Assembly: GCF_001403795.1 (NCBI RefSeq) | Contig: NZ_CXSU01000011.1 | Coordinates: forward strand, 148,985 to 212,984 | DNA: 64,000 nucleotides | From: Jannaschia donghaensis | GTDB taxonomy: Bacteria; Pseudomonadota; Alphaproteobacteria; Rhodobacterales; Rhodobacteraceae | Direction of reading: 5' to 3' | In this document: in pieces, positions 28,503-40,052 of the stretch | How the letters are laid out: every line of letters begins with the position of its first letter | How positions within the stretch are numbered: the first letter of the stretch is position 1 | The notes under the pieces: model-generated | Told to the model about the DNA's origin: nothing | What the model saw: only the letters and a program-made list of their open reading frames with translations | The model's database searches: none | Translations under genes and position numbers: made by a program

Positions 28503-29675
28503 ATGCACTACGATGCGATCATCCTCGGCGCGGGCGGCGCGGGCCTGATGTGCGCGGCCATCGCCGGGCAGGCGGGCGCACGCGTTCTGGTGCTCGACCA
28601 TGCGCCCAAGGCCGGCAAGAAGATCCTGATTTCGGGCGGCGGGCGCTGCAATTTCACCAACACGGGGACAGAGGCGGGGAATTTCCTGTCCGAAAATCCC
28701 CATTTCGCCAAATCCGCCCTGTCACGCTACACCCAGTGGGATTTTCTTGGGATGGTACAGGCCCACGGCATCGCCTGGCACGAAAAAACGCTGGGGCAGC
28801 TGTTTTGCGACGACAGCGCGCGGCGAATCGTGGCGATGCTGCTGGACGAATGCGCCAAGGGCGGCGCTGACATCCGTCTGTCCACCCAGATCGGAGAGGT
28901 GCGCCATGCCGACGCCACCTACCACGTCGCTGGCGACACGGCGGACGCGCTGGTCATCGCCACGGGTGGTCCGTCGATCCCCAAGATGGGGGCGACCGGC
29001 GTCGCCTATGACCTGGCCCGGCAATTCGGCCTGCCCCTCGTGACGCCCCGACCCGCCTTGGTTCCGTTCACCCTGGGCGATAGCGATGCCGCCTTCAGAG
29101 AGATCTCCGGCGTGGCCGTCCCGTCGGTCGCGCGCGTCGGGTCCACCGCGTTCGAGGAGGCATCGCTCTTCACCCATCGCGGCCTGTCGGGACCGGCGGT
29201 GCTGCAGGTGTCGTCCTATTGGTCGCCGGGTCAGGCGGTGACGATCGACCTGCTGCGCGATGCGGCGGCCAAATTGCGCGATGCCCGCTCGCGGATGCCC
29301 CGCTCGGGGCTGAAGGCGGCCCTGATCGAACATCTGCCCAAACGCCTGGCGGATGTGCTGGCCGACCGCATCGCCCTGCCGACCGAACTTGGCAACGCCT
29401 CCGACGCGACGCTCGATGACGTGGCGGCGCAGCTGCAGCATCTGACGTTCCATCCCACCGGGACCGAAGGCTACGCCAAGGCCGAAGTGACGGCGGGCGG
29501 CATCGACACCGCCGCCCTGTCGTCCAAGACGATGGAGGCACGCAGCGTCCCCGGCCTCTATGCCATCGGCGAGGCGGTCGATGTGACCGGCTGGCTGGGC
29601 GGCTATAACTTTCAGTGGGCGTGGTCATCGGGCTGGGCCGCGGGGGTCGCAATCGCCGGTCGCCTGCAGGCGTGA
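28503..29675 (+). CDS. HI0933/BaiN-like NAD(P)/FAD-dependent oxidoreductase
   Basis: A 390-residue flavoprotein. The dinucleotide fold begins DAIILGAGGAGLMCAAIAG, followed by KKILISGGGRCNFTNTG, which is diagnostic for the HI0933 family. ATGGPSIPKMGATG comes in the middle, and the C-terminus has GLYAIGEAVDVTGWLGGYNFQWAW. Relatives include RdsA/BaiN-type enzymes of uncertain substrate. An in-frame ATG at 28491 would add four residues. No signal peptide is seen; it is cytoplasmic. Confidence 0.93.
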   Translation: MHYDAIILGAGGAGLMCAAIAGQAGARVLVLDHAPKAGKKILISGGGRCNFTNTGTEAGNFLSENPHFAKSALSRYTQWDFLGMVQAHGIAWHEKTLGQLFCDDSARRIVAMLLDECAKGGADIRLSTQIGEVRHADATYHVAGDTADALVIATGGPSIPKMGATGVAYDLARQFGLPLVTPRPALVPFTLGDSDAAFREISGVAVPSVARVGSTAFEEASLFTHRGLSGPAVLQVSSYWSPGQAVTIDLLRDAAAKLRDARSRMPRSGLKAALIEHLPKRLADVLADRIALPTELGNASDATLDDVAAQLQHLTFHPTGTEGYAKAEVTAGGIDTAALSSKTMEARSVPGLYAIGEAVDVTGWLGGYNFQWAWSSGWAAGVAIAGRLQA

Positions 29676-29706
29676 TCCGGGCGGCACGACCTGTTAGGTC
29701 CGTGCC

Positions 29707-30891
29707 ATGAACGCCCTGCGCCGCCTTTCGAACCGCCATGCCCGCGCGATCTTCCTGGACCGGCACGGCCTGTCGGACGCGCCTTCGGGCACAGATCTGT
29801 CCCGGATCATCGGCACCCTCGGTTTCGTGCAACTCGATTCGATCAATACCGTCGTCCGCGCTCACCACATGATCCTGCACGCACGGCGCACGTCCTATCG
29901 ACCCGCCGCCCTGCACCGGCTGCACGACCGGGATCGCGGCGTGTTCGAGCATTGGACCCACGATGCCAGCATGATCGACATGGCACATTTCCCGCATTGG
30001 CGCCTGCGGTTCCGGCGCAATGAGGCGAGATTGGCCGAGCGATGGACGAAATGGGGCCGCGATTTCGCGTCCAAGCTGGACGAGGTGCAGCGCCGGATCG
30101 CGGACGATGGCCCCTGTTCCTCCGCCGATGTGGGCCTGGACGAGCCGCGGTCGTCAGGCGGCTGGTGGGACTGGCATCCGTCGAAGGCGGCGCTGGAATA
30201 CCTTTGGCGCACGGGCCATCTGTCGGTCACGCGCCGCGACGCATTCCGCAAGGTCTACGATCTGACCGAAAACGTGATCCCGCCCGAACAGCTGAACGCG
30301 CATCGCACGCAGGAGGAGACGATCGACTGGGCCTGCACCTTCGCGATTGACCGGCTGGGCTTTGCCACGACCGGCGAACTCGCCGCGTTCTGGGATCTCA
30401 TCACCCCCGCCGAGGCAAGGGAATGGGCCACACGCGCGATACATGACGGCGACCTGATCGAAGCCGAAATCGAACAGGCCGACGGCCGGTGGCGCACGTC
30501 GTTGATCCGACCCGCAACCCTCGATCGACCTGTCCCCGACATCGCACCGCGCCTGCGCATCCTGAGCCCCTTTGACCCCGCTTTGCGCGATCGCAAGCGG
30601 GCCGAACGCCTGTTCGGGTTCCACTACCGGATCGAAATCTTCGTCCCCGAGGCGAAACGGACCTATGGCTACTACGTCTTCCCCCTCCTCGAAGGCGACC
30701 GTCTGGTCGGTCGCATCGACATGAAGGCGGAGCGCGACGCCGATCGATTGCACGTCAAGGCGCTGTGGCCCGAGGCGGGCGTTCGGTTTGGCAAAGGACG
30801 GATCGCCAGGTTGGAGCGCGCGCTGGCCCGCACCGCACGGCTGGCGGATGTCTCGGATGTGACCTTCGCGCCGGGTTGGCTGCGCGGCTAA
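29707..30891 (+). CDS. YcaQ-like DNA glycosylase (winged-helix, DUF1006)
   Basis: A 394-residue protein of the YcaQ/AlkX family, which unhooks interstrand DNA crosslinks. The segment [20 protein letters not shown] contains the conserved QxD catalytic motif. A winged-helix region follows ([14 protein letters not shown] [20 protein letters not shown]), and the C-terminal half has [22 protein letters not shown]. The length fits the family. It lies 31 bases after the flavoprotein gene and ends just at the convergent NDUFS4-like gene. With uvrB nearby it adds to local repair functions. Confidence 0.92.
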   Translation: MNALRRLSNRHARAIFLDRHGLSDAPSGTDLSRIIGTLGFVQLDSINTVVRAHHMILHARRTSYRPAALHRLHDRDRGVFEHWTHDASMIDMAHFPHWRLRFRRNEARLAERWTKWGRDFASKLDEVQRRIADDGPCSSADVGLDEPRSSGGWWDWHPSKAALEYLWRTGHLSVTRRDAFRKVYDLTENVIPPEQLNAHRTQEETIDWACTFAIDRLGFATTGELAAFWDLITPAEAREWATRAIHDGDLIEAEIEQADGRWRTSLIRPATLDRPVPDIAPRLRILSPFDPALRDRKRAERLFGFHYRIEIFVPEAKRTYGYYVFPLLEGDRLVGRIDMKAERDADRLHVKALWPEAGVRFGKGRIARLERALARTARLADVSDVTFAPGWLRG

Positions 30892-31199
30892 TGCGTCCAG
30901 ACGCCCCGGCGATTGGTGGCGAAATTGTCGCCGTATCCACCCGGCCGCACGTTCATCTTGCGGGTCTGCGGGCGCAAAACGACGTATTCGACGCCCTTGT
31001 CGCGCGCATAATCTTCGGCATCCTTTTGGGTTTCGAACTGCAACCGAACCTGCGCCTGTGTGTCGCGCCCGCCCGTCCAGCCGGTCAGCGGATCGATTTC
31101 GCGCGCCGTTTCCGACACGTATTCCAGAACCCATTCGCGGGTCTTGGCCGTGCCCGAGGACATGGCCGTCTTGGCCGGCTTGTAGATACGCGCGCGCAT
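30888..31199 (-). CDS. NDUFS4-like complex I (ETC) subunit
   Basis: A 103-residue protein of the ETC complex I subunit family: [16 protein letters not shown] at the start, then [28 protein letters not shown] and [15 protein letters not shown], a typical NDUFS4 ending. In alphaproteobacteria this protein is an accessory part of NADH:quinone oxidoreductase. The ATG at 31199 matches relatives. Its stop overlaps the convergent YcaQ-like gene by four bases, and it is divergent from uvrB. Confidence 0.94.
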   Translation of the reverse strand: MRARIYKPAKTAMSSGTAKTREWVLEYVSETAREIDPLTGWTGGRDTQAQVRLQFETQKDAEDYARDKGVEYVVLRPQTRKMNVRPGGYGDNFATNRRGVWTH

Positions 31200-31345
31200 G
31201 AAGCTCTCCGAGTGCAGGGATCGTATGGGTGAATACAACCTCGTCCCAGTGTGCCGCAAGGCCCCCGTGGCAGGAGAGGCGGCGTGCGGGGTTGTGACCG
31301 GCACCGCGCGAAATAGATAAGGGGCATCCCAACCCGGTGAGACCC

Positions 31346-33577
<2,232 letters not shown>

Positions 33578-33596
33578 GGGCGACGCGCCGCATGAA

Positions 33597-33611
33597 TTAA
33601 CCATCGGTTAA
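33597..33611. promoter_or_regulatory. Perfect CtrA-type box TTAA-N7-TTAA
   Basis: The 15 bases TTAACCATCGGTTAA match the CtrA consensus exactly and also form a perfect inverted repeat (TTAACC/GGTTAA). The site lies 26 bases upstream of the beta-barrel-like gene, overlapping its likely promoter. CtrA controls motility and cell-cycle genes in this group. Confidence 0.65.
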
Positions 33612-33636
33612 CCAATCCTGACGCATCAAGATCGCC

Positions 33637-34353
33637 ATGCGTTTTCTTGCCGCCGTCTTGTTGTGCCTCCTCCCTACCCTCGCCGGTGCCGGTCCGTGGG
33701 TACGCGACAAGGGGCAGATCTACGCCCTGCTCAGCCACGGTGGCGGCGGCGATGGATGGACCGGTCTGTATGTCGAATACGGGGGGCCCCGCCGCCTGAC
33801 GTTCGGGCTGGACGCCGGGGGCCACGTCGTCGGCCTGTCGGAACTGGCGCGCACCGGTTTCACCGACCGCGATGTCGACGGGCGCGTCCGCTCCTTCGTT
33901 CGCATCCCCGTGCCCCTTCCCGGCGGCCCCGCCGCAGCGGGGGTATTCGCCCCCTGGCTTGCAGCCGTGGAACTAAGCCTCGGCCGCGATTTCAACAGCG
34001 ACGAAAACGGCGACGGCATGGTCGATACGGTCGACCGGTTCGGGATCGGCGGGACTGTCGGACACGGGTTCTCCACCCGGTTCGGCGACGGATGGACCAC
34101 CCTGGACATAGCCGCCTCCTTCCCCTCCAAAGGCGAGACGCGCACGTCGCTCGGCCTCGTCGTCGGGATCAAACCCTTCGACCGTGTGGCGGTGGATATC
34201 GCCCTTTACGCAGAGCGTGAGGACGACACCGACTATTCCGTCGGCCCGACCGTCCAATACGATTTCGGCACCGTCGCCAGCGGCCGCCTCGGGGTCGCGT
34301 ATACGTCGGATGGCGACATCGATGTGACCGTCGGAATCTCGCGGTCCTTTTGA
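33637..34353 (+). CDS. Exported beta-rich protein, probable outer membrane barrel
   Basis: A 238-residue protein with signal peptide MRFLAAVLLCLLPTLAGA. The mature part is made of alternating strands with glycine and aromatic residues (TGLYVEYGGPRRLTFGLD, then FGDGWTTLDIAASF), and the last residue is phenylalanine (VTVGISRSF), as in outer membrane barrels. One DSDENGDGMVD-like stretch (DFNSDENGDGMVDTVDR) may bind calcium. I recognise no named family. A perfect CtrA box lies immediately upstream, which suggests cell-cycle or motility-linked expression. Confidence 0.8.
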   Translation: MRFLAAVLLCLLPTLAGAGPWVRDKGQIYALLSHGGGGDGWTGLYVEYGGPRRLTFGLDAGGHVVGLSELARTGFTDRDVDGRVRSFVRIPVPLPGGPAAAGVFAPWLAAVELSLGRDFNSDENGDGMVDTVDRFGIGGTVGHGFSTRFGDGWTTLDIAASFPSKGETRTSLGLVVGIKPFDRVAVDIALYAEREDDTDYSVGPTVQYDFGTVASGRLGVAYTSDGDIDVTVGISRSF

Positions 34354-34525
34354 TCGCGTCGTCGCTCGGGCGATCCTGTCGCGCGGACCATAGGCCGCCC
34401 ATGACGCGCCCAGGCCCAAAGGGCGCACCACAGCACGGCGACGAAGGCAGAGCGACGGGACCGTGAAGCTTGCGAAAAGCGGTAATCCGCACTGTGACAT
34501 CAGGGCAGGTTTACATTGAGACGGC

Positions 34526-35566
34526 ATGGGCCGACCTCTGACGCTTCTCATCAGTCTTGGTATTCGTGTGAATTTTCTCGATCCGCCATCCTGGCTCGAT
34601 CTTCTCGCGACGATCGAATCCATGCCCGAACCAGTGCCCGCAGCGGTGCTCGATCCCAATGGGATCTCACAGGTCGAGCTTGTCCACCGAAGGGATGACG
34701 CAGCGCAGAGTATCCGGGTCTGGCGCGTCGTTCCGAAACGCGGCCTGCCGATTGTCGCGAAATGGAGACGCGGGCACGACGTCGCCCGATCGTGCGGGCA
34801 GGAGTATGAACGCCTCGTCGAAGGTCATCACGCGCTGCGGGCGCATGACCATTGCGGAGCGCCCGGCGTCGTGACCCATGCGGTCGGTGACGGTCTGATC
34901 GTGATGTATGCCGCCGACGGGTTCCGGCTGCGCGGCCTCGTGAAAAAGCCCGATTTTCGCGACGGGAACCGCATGCAGACGATCGAGCGAATCGGGCGGG
35001 CGCTCGCCGAGTTGCACAACAGCGCCCCGACGCTCCCACAGAAATTCGACCCCCGGTTCCTTCGATCCCAATCGCCGCAGATCGTTCGGTACCTGGGAAA
35101 CCCCGAACTTGGTCAGCATTTTCGGGATATGTCGGCCCATATCACCACGACGGTCATCGACCACGCCGATCGCATTTCGGGCAGGACTATTTCCACCGTC
35201 AAAGTCCACGGAGACCTCGGCCTCAATAACCTTTTTGTCAGCCCGGCGCGCGTCACGTTCATCGATTTCGAACATGTGTCCCGGCGGGCCGCCGCTTTCG
35301 ACGTGGCGAACATTCTCGTCCGGATCGAAAATGCCGCTCCCGCCCCCCGCGAGGCGGTCGGAGACGACCAGATCGTCTCCCGCTCGGACATGGTCGCATT
35401 TGCCCGTGGATACGGCACGGAGATTTTCGAGTCGCCCGTCTGGACCCTCCACATGATGCTTGCCGTGCGCCGTTTGCTCAACAATCTGTGCGGCGACGAA
35501 ATCATCAACGAGGGCGAGCGGGCAACGCGCTTGGCGCATGTCGAACGAATGGTCGCGGCCTTCTGA
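34526..35566 (+). CDS. Orphan APH-fold phosphotransferase (kinase-like)
   Basis: A 346-residue protein with a kinase-like C-lobe: VHGDLGLNNLFV at about residue 229 and VTFIDFEHVSRR at about 248 correspond to the catalytic loop and metal-binding aspartate of aminoglycoside/choline/lipid kinases. The N-lobe has a candidate lysine in LPIVAKWRRG. The first 30 residues look hydrophobic and may not be native. Neighbours are unrelated and single. Codon choice appears less GC-extreme than adjacent genes, which suggests transfer. The substrate is unknown. Confidence 0.75.
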   Translation: MGRPLTLLISLGIRVNFLDPPSWLDLLATIESMPEPVPAAVLDPNGISQVELVHRRDDAAQSIRVWRVVPKRGLPIVAKWRRGHDVARSCGQEYERLVEGHHALRAHDHCGAPGVVTHAVGDGLIVMYAADGFRLRGLVKKPDFRDGNRMQTIERIGRALAELHNSAPTLPQKFDPRFLRSQSPQIVRYLGNPELGQHFRDMSAHITTTVIDHADRISGRTISTVKVHGDLGLNNLFVSPARVTFIDFEHVSRRAAAFDVANILVRIENAAPAPREAVGDDQIVSRSDMVAFARGYGTEIFESPVWTLHMMLAVRRLLNNLCGDEIINEGERATRLAHVERMVAAF

Positions 35567-35651
35567 TCACTCACGATCGCAGGCCAATCGCCCGAGCCGG
35601 GGCTGCGAGCCGACACCCCAGTCAAGCACCTGCCGAAGCCCCGACGGGCCC

Positions 35652-36122
35652 CTACCAGCCTTCGGTTCCCGGCGCGCCCTTGACCGTGCCGCGCAGGTTT
35701 CCCGTCACCCAGCCGCCGTAAAAATTGCCCGGCTGCGGCTCCACCACGTTGCCGCCGACGCGACATTCGTCCATCGCGTGGGCATAGATCGCCAGATGAT
35801 CCCTGAGCGCTGCGAACCGGTCGGTCGGCGTCGGATAATCCCAGGCGCACCGCGGGGCCGTGACCTCGCCGGCCGTGATCGTCCAATACCGCGCCGCGCC
35901 TTTCCATTCGCAAAAACTGCTGCCCGGGGCGGGCGTGATCGTGGCGCGAATATCGGCGCGCGAGATATAATAGGTCGGCGCGTGATGGGTCTCCAGCACC
36001 CGCCAGGCGCGGGTGGTCGATACGATCTCCTCCCCGCCCAGTCGGACCTGGACGCGCTGCGGCACCGCCTGCAATGCAGGCGGGCGGGGATAGGTTTGGA
36101 CGTCTTCGACCGGCAAAGTCAT
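35652..36122 (-). CDS. DUF427 domain protein
   Basis: A 156-residue protein with the DUF427 pattern: VQVRLGGEEIVSTTRAWRVLE near residue 25, then FCEWKGAARYW and CAWDYPTP, and ending GNFYGGWVTGNLRGTVKG. The family is small, beta-rich and of unknown function; it occurs widely in bacteria and fungi. No signal peptide. It stands alone, 86 bases from the convergent kinase-like gene, with an inverted repeat in its upstream region. Confidence 0.9.
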   Translation of the reverse strand: MTLPVEDVQTYPRPPALQAVPQRVQVRLGGEEIVSTTRAWRVLETHHAPTYYISRADIRATITPAPGSSFCEWKGAARYWTITAGEVTAPRCAWDYPTPTDRFAALRDHLAIYAHAMDECRVGGNVVEPQPGNFYGGWVTGNLRGTVKGAPGTEGW

Positions 36123-36163
36123 GGAAGAGGACCTAGAGCGGCACGCGGCGCAAGAAAGATCGT

Positions 36164-36181
36164 GTCGGACGTATATCCGAC
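36164..36181. repeat. Inverted repeat GTCGGA-N6-TCCGAC
   Basis: Perfect six-base arms about CGTATA, 42 bases ahead of the DUF427 start and beyond the end of the DUF5665-like gene. Immediately next to it GATCACCCGT occurs twice in tandem (36185-36194 and 36196-36205). It could be an operator for the DUF427 gene or a weak terminator; no T-tract follows. Confidence 0.4.
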
Positions 36182-36204
36182 GTAGATCACCCGTGGATCA
36201 CCCG

Positions 36205-36519
36205 TCATTCCCCGGGCGTTTCCGGCGTCTCGTTGACCTCCACATCGATATTCATGTTGGGCTGCATGATCTCGATGATCTCCGTCGCCCAATCGCCGAT
36301 GATCGGGATGAAATCGATCTGGCTCAGCGTCCAGACCGTGACCGACAGAAACACGGTCGCCCCCAGCACACCGCCCAGGCCGAAGGCAATCCCACGGTAC
36401 AGCTGAAACGCCACCAACCGAGGCAAACTATTGTGAATTTTGATGAAACGGTGATTGTTGAGCTGCTGCATTTCGCGACGCAGCATCGTGAGTTCTTCGA
36501 TGAGATGATCCTGATCCAT
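36205..36519 (-). CDS. Small membrane protein, DUF5665-like
   Basis: A 104-residue protein. An N-terminal amphipathic region (DQDHLIEELTMLRREMQQL) precedes one long hydrophobic stretch, GIAFGLGGVLGATVFLSVTVW, and an acidic C-terminal tail. This layout fits the DUF5665 membrane proteins of alphaproteobacteria, whose function is unknown. It lies 17 bases downstream of trmL on the same strand and is probably in the dacB-trmL operon. Confidence 0.75.
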   Translation of the reverse strand: MDQDHLIEELTMLRREMQQLNNHRFIKIHNSLPRLVAFQLYRGIAFGLGGVLGATVFLSVTVWTLSQIDFIPIIGDWATEIIEIMQPNMNIDVEVNETPETPGE

Positions 36520-36536
36520 TCCGGACCCTACTCAGC

Positions 36537-36995
36537 CTAGAGGATGCCGCGCAACGCCTGATACGCCGCAGCCGTCGCCGCATTCGCCAAGTTCAGCGAC
36601 CGGATATGCGGCGACCGCATCGGCAGCTTCACCAACCGATCCTCCCGCCCCGCCAGCTCCGCCGTCGACAGCCCCACCGTCTCCTGCCCGAAGACCAGAT
36701 GGAAGTCGGGAGCGAAGTCAACGTCATAGACCGACGTCGCGCCGTATTCTTCGAACAGATACAGTGACATCAGGCGCGGCGCGCGACGCGTCAGGAAGTC
36801 ATCCCAGCTATCGAATTCGTGCAGCGAAACATGCTGCCAATAATCCAGCCCGGCGCGGCGAACGTTGCGGTCGGTGATCTGAAATCCGTACGGTCCAATC
36901 AGGCAAAGATCCAGATCCAAGGCCACGCAGGTACGCCCGACCGACCCGGTGTTTCCGGCAATTTCCGGACGGACCAGGACAATCGCCGGCCTCAC
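36537..36995 (-). CDS. trmL: tRNA (cytidine/uridine-34-2'-O)-methyltransferase
   Basis: A 152-residue SPOUT methyltransferase that modifies the wobble base of leucine tRNAs. Characteristic motifs are NTGSVGRTC at about residues 14-22, FGQETVGL in the middle and SLNLANAATAAAYQALR at the end, forming the trefoil knot. The GTG start at 36995 overlaps the dacB stop as GTGA, so the two are coupled; an ATG six codons upstream would lie inside dacB. Confidence 0.95.
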   Translation of the reverse strand: MRPAIVLVRPEIAGNTGSVGRTCVALDLDLCLIGPYGFQITDRNVRRAGLDYWQHVSLHEFDSWDDFLTRRAPRLMSLYLFEEYGATSVYDVDFAPDFHLVFGQETVGLSTAELAGREDRLVKLPMRSPHIRSLNLANAATAAAYQALRGIL

Positions 36996-38440
36996 TGATG
37001 AACCAGAGCCCACCGCTCGATCAGGTCAAACTGCAGCGATCGCGCAGCGCGCCCCCAAGCCCGCCCGCCGTCCGGCCGCTCCCGCTCGGCGACGGACAGA
37101 CCGTTGCGGCGATCCAGATCGGCGGCGAAGGTCGCGAAGGCCAGGCTGCGACCGGATTGCGCGTCGAAGTATCCCGCCAGACCGGAAACGAAGTTCAGCG
37201 TGCCGGTCTTGGCCCGCACCGGCTGCCGCGGTGGACCTTCCAAGGTCAATTCCTTGAGAAGAGGGCGCAATCGGTCCTGTGCGCCATTTGCGGTCAACAG
37301 CCGGACCATGTCGGAGGCTGAGATGCGCGTCGACCCATTCAGGCCCGAATGATCGTCGAAATCCGGCCGCCGCGTTCCCGTCCGCTGATTGACCCAGGAC
37401 GACATGACGTCCGCCGAGGCGCCCAACGTACGGGGGACACCGGCACGTCGGGAGGTCGCGGTCAGGCCGATGACCTCCGCCACCAGATTGGTCGAAAACC
37501 GCAGCATCGATTGCACCACCCGGTCGAGGGGAGCGCTCTGCGACGTGGCGATCACGGTCCCCGATGCGCGGCCCTGCTGCGCGGCGGGTGCCGTGATTCC
37601 GTTGGACCGCAGCATCGTACGCAGGACATCGCCGGCATAGAGGTCGGGATTGCGCACCGGCAGCCATCGTGACCCGGACCCGCCCAATTGCCCCCGCGCG
37701 ACGGTCCAGGCATCGACGTCGCCTTCGCGATCATAGGTATAGACCGGAAGCGACCGGTCGGCGATGCGCATCCGTGCCGTCGCGACCGCCGGACGAAACC
37801 GTTCGGTGCGCGCGTCCATGGTCGTGGAATAGCTGCTGCCGGCCCGCGCCCAACTGAAATGCACGCGGTTGAAGTTGAGGTTCACGCCCCCGACGGACGG
37901 GTTATATCCGACGTGTTCGGGCTGGGACCGGTCGATGCGTTCGACCGCAGGAAGCGCTGCGCCGTCGATCAACAGGCGACCGGTCACTTCGCGCAGACCG
38001 GCGGCCTTGGCCTGCGTCGCAAGGTCGTTGAGACCGTCGGTATCCAGCGCCGGATCGCCGCCCCCGACCAGCACCAGGTCACCGTTCAGACGCCCGCCCA
38101 CAATCGGGCCTGTCGCAACAAGCTGTGTCGTGAAGCGGTAGTCGGCCCCTAGGGTTTCCAAGGCGTAAAGCCCCGTGACCGCCTTCGCGACGGACGCCGG
38201 CGGCATCGGCCGCACCGGGTTGTAGGTTTCCAGAACTTCACCCGTTCGGGCGTCGGCGACGACGAACCCGACCCGCCCGCCAAGGCCTGCCGCCTCGACC
38301 ATCGCGTCGGCGGCCGGCGCCGAGCGGATCAGCGCATCCGCCGGTTTGAACGTCGGTCGAACAGACGTATCGGGGGCATTGGCACAGGCCGGGAGGGCCG
38401 CCGTCGTCAGCGCCCCGGTGAGGAAAAATCGTCTTCGCAT
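36992..38440 (-). CDS. dacB: D-alanyl-D-alanine carboxypeptidase/endopeptidase (PBP4 type)
   Basis: A 482-residue peptidase of the S13 family, trimming peptidoglycan peptides in the periplasm. The three penicillin-binding motifs are present: SVAK with the active serine (MPPASVAKAV), STN (MLRFSTNLV) and KTG (AKTGTLNFV). The N-terminus MRRRFFLTGALTTAALPACA looks like a twin-arginine or lipoprotein-type signal, with C at about residue 19. The start at 38440 was chosen because upstream residues are not signal-like. The first gene of a dacB-trmL-DUF5665 operon. Confidence 0.94.
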   Translation of the reverse strand: MRRRFFLTGALTTAALPACANAPDTSVRPTFKPADALIRSAPAADAMVEAAGLGGRVGFVVADARTGEVLETYNPVRPMPPASVAKAVTGLYALETLGADYRFTTQLVATGPIVGGRLNGDLVLVGGGDPALDTDGLNDLATQAKAAGLREVTGRLLIDGAALPAVERIDRSQPEHVGYNPSVGGVNLNFNRVHFSWARAGSSYSTTMDARTERFRPAVATARMRIADRSLPVYTYDREGDVDAWTVARGQLGGSGSRWLPVRNPDLYAGDVLRTMLRSNGITAPAAQQGRASGTVIATSQSAPLDRVVQSMLRFSTNLVAEVIGLTATSRRAGVPRTLGASADVMSSWVNQRTGTRRPDFDDHSGLNGSTRISASDMVRLLTANGAQDRLRPLLKELTLEGPPRQPVRAKTGTLNFVSGLAGYFDAQSGRSLAFATFAADLDRRNGLSVAERERPDGGRAWGRAARSLQFDLIERWALVHQ

Positions 38441-38544
38441 TCTGAAATCGCCTTTTGCAGTGCAGTCTTGATGCATGGGCACAGCCGGGAAGGGAAGGTG
38501 TTTCGCCCATGGTCGGGATCAACCCCCGGTGATAGCCCGGCATC

Positions 38545-39387
38545 ATGAAACGCGAGATGCTTGGATCGGTGGCGTTGATGTTCGTCGCCATGTCGCTGAT
38601 CCCGCTGGGGGATACCGCGGGCAAGCTGCTGACCGGGGGGCACGGCGCATCGCCCTTCTTCGTCGCGTTCAGCCGCTTTGCCGTGGGTGCGGTGATGATC
38701 GCCTTGATCCTTGGGGGACGGGTCCATTGGCATCTGTACCGCGATTGGCGCGTCTGGCTGCGCGCGGGCCTGATCGCGGCGGGCATCGCCAGCATCCTGA
38801 CCGCACTTCGGACCGAGGACATCGCGACGACCTTTGGCGCGTTCTTCATCGGTCCAATCTTCAGCTACGTCCTGTCGGTCCGACTGCTGGGGGAACGGGT
38901 GACGCGGGCGCAGACGGTCCTGCTGATCGCGGGGTTCTGCGGCGTCCTGCTGGTCGTGCGGCCGGGGTTCGGGATGACGCCGGGCTTGGGCTTCGCGGTG
39001 CTGGCCGGCTTGTTCTATGGCGGGTTTCTGACGGCATCGCGATGGTTGGCGGACATCGCGCCGCCTCGCCAGCTGATGCTGTCACAAACGGTTCTGGGCA
39101 CCGTGCTGCTGGCCCCGCTGGGACTGGTCGACGTGCCGGAGGTCACCGCCACGGTTTCGGAGCTGGTGCTGTTGTCCGGCGTGGCCTCGGCGTCGGGCAA
39201 CCTGCTTCTGGTGCTGGCCTACCGCCGGACGGGCGCGACCGTGCTGGCACCGTTCGTCTATTTTCAGCTTATTTCCGCGACGGTGCTGGGCTGGACGGTG
39301 TTCGGCACCTTCCCCGATACACTGGCGCTCGTCGGGCTGGCGCTTCTTGTGGGTGCCGGCCTCGCCACGGTGATGGTCCGCCGCTAG
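38545..39387 (+). CDS. EamA/DMT family transporter
   Basis: A 280-residue permease with ten hydrophobic helices in two EamA repeats ([16 protein letters not shown] in the first, [20 protein letters not shown] in the second). Segment [20 protein letters not shown] resembles S-adenosylmethionine/nucleoside-type DMT carriers, but substrate prediction is unsafe. It is divergent from dacB and overlaps the convergent nadD by four bases. It is unrelated at close range to the other EamA gene in the window. Confidence 0.9.
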   Translation: MKREMLGSVALMFVAMSLIPLGDTAGKLLTGGHGASPFFVAFSRFAVGAVMIALILGGRVHWHLYRDWRVWLRAGLIAAGIASILTALRTEDIATTFGAFFIGPIFSYVLSVRLLGERVTRAQTVLLIAGFCGVLLVVRPGFGMTPGLGFAVLAGLFYGGFLTASRWLADIAPPRQLMLSQTVLGTVLLAPLGLVDVPEVTATVSELVLLSGVASASGNLLLVLAYRRTGATVLAPFVYFQLISATVLGWTVFGTFPDTLALVGLALLVGAGLATVMVRR

Positions 39388-39983
39388 GCCCAGCCGCCGT
39401 TTCGCCGGATCGCGGTGGACGACGCGGTGTGCATCGGCACATTCAGGAACGCCCACGCCGGGGCGGATCGCCTGCCCAGACCATAGGCGTCAGCCGCAGA
39501 AACCTTTGCCGCACGGTAGATCGTGGCCGCGACGGACGTGCGCGCGGCCGTCCTGTCGCCGGGCCGCGCCAGCACAGCGACGGGCACGGTGTCCATGATG
39601 TCGCGCCAATCCTGCCAGCGGTGAAATTGCGCCAGATTGTCGGCCCCCATTAGCCAGACGAACCGCACGCCAGGATAACGCCTGCGCAAGGCCGCGATCG
39701 TACGGGCGGTATAGCGCGTGCCAAGCCGCGCCTCGATATCCGTGATGGCGACGCGGGGATGATCCATCACCGCACGGGCCTGTGCAATTCGCTGCGCCAA
39801 GGGCGCGGGGCCATGGGTCTTGAGCGGATTGCCGGGGCTGACCAGCCACCACACGCGGTCCAGCCCCAGCCGTTTGAGCGCCTCGCGCGTGATGTGGGCA
39901 TGACCGGCATGGGCCGGGTCAAAGGACCCGCCCAACAGGCCGATGACCTGCCCCGGCCGCGCAATGGGAAGTCCGTGTTTCAT
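39384..39983 (-). CDS. nadD: Nicotinate-nucleotide adenylyltransferase
   Basis: A 199-residue enzyme that adenylates nicotinate mononucleotide in NAD synthesis. The nucleotidyltransferase motif [14 protein letters not shown] holds the HxGH-type signature at about residues 18-31, and the ISSTxxR-type motif appears as ASSTAIRR near the end. The ATG at 39983 places the motif at the usual distance. It is divergent from tetR and overlaps the convergent EamA gene by four bases. Confidence 0.95.
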   Translation of the reverse strand: MKHGLPIARPGQVIGLLGGSFDPAHAGHAHITREALKRLGLDRVWWLVSPGNPLKTHGPAPLAQRIAQARAVMDHPRVAITDIEARLGTRYTARTIAALRRRYPGVRFVWLMGADNLAQFHRWQDWRDIMDTVPVAVLARPGDRTAARTSVAATIYRAAKVSAADAYGLGRRSAPAWAFLNVPMHTASSTAIRRNGGWA

Positions 39984-40052
39984 GCCGGCATCAACACCGG
40001 CGCGGGTCGCACGTGCAAGGCGATTGCGGATCGACCCCGTGGCGCGTATTTG

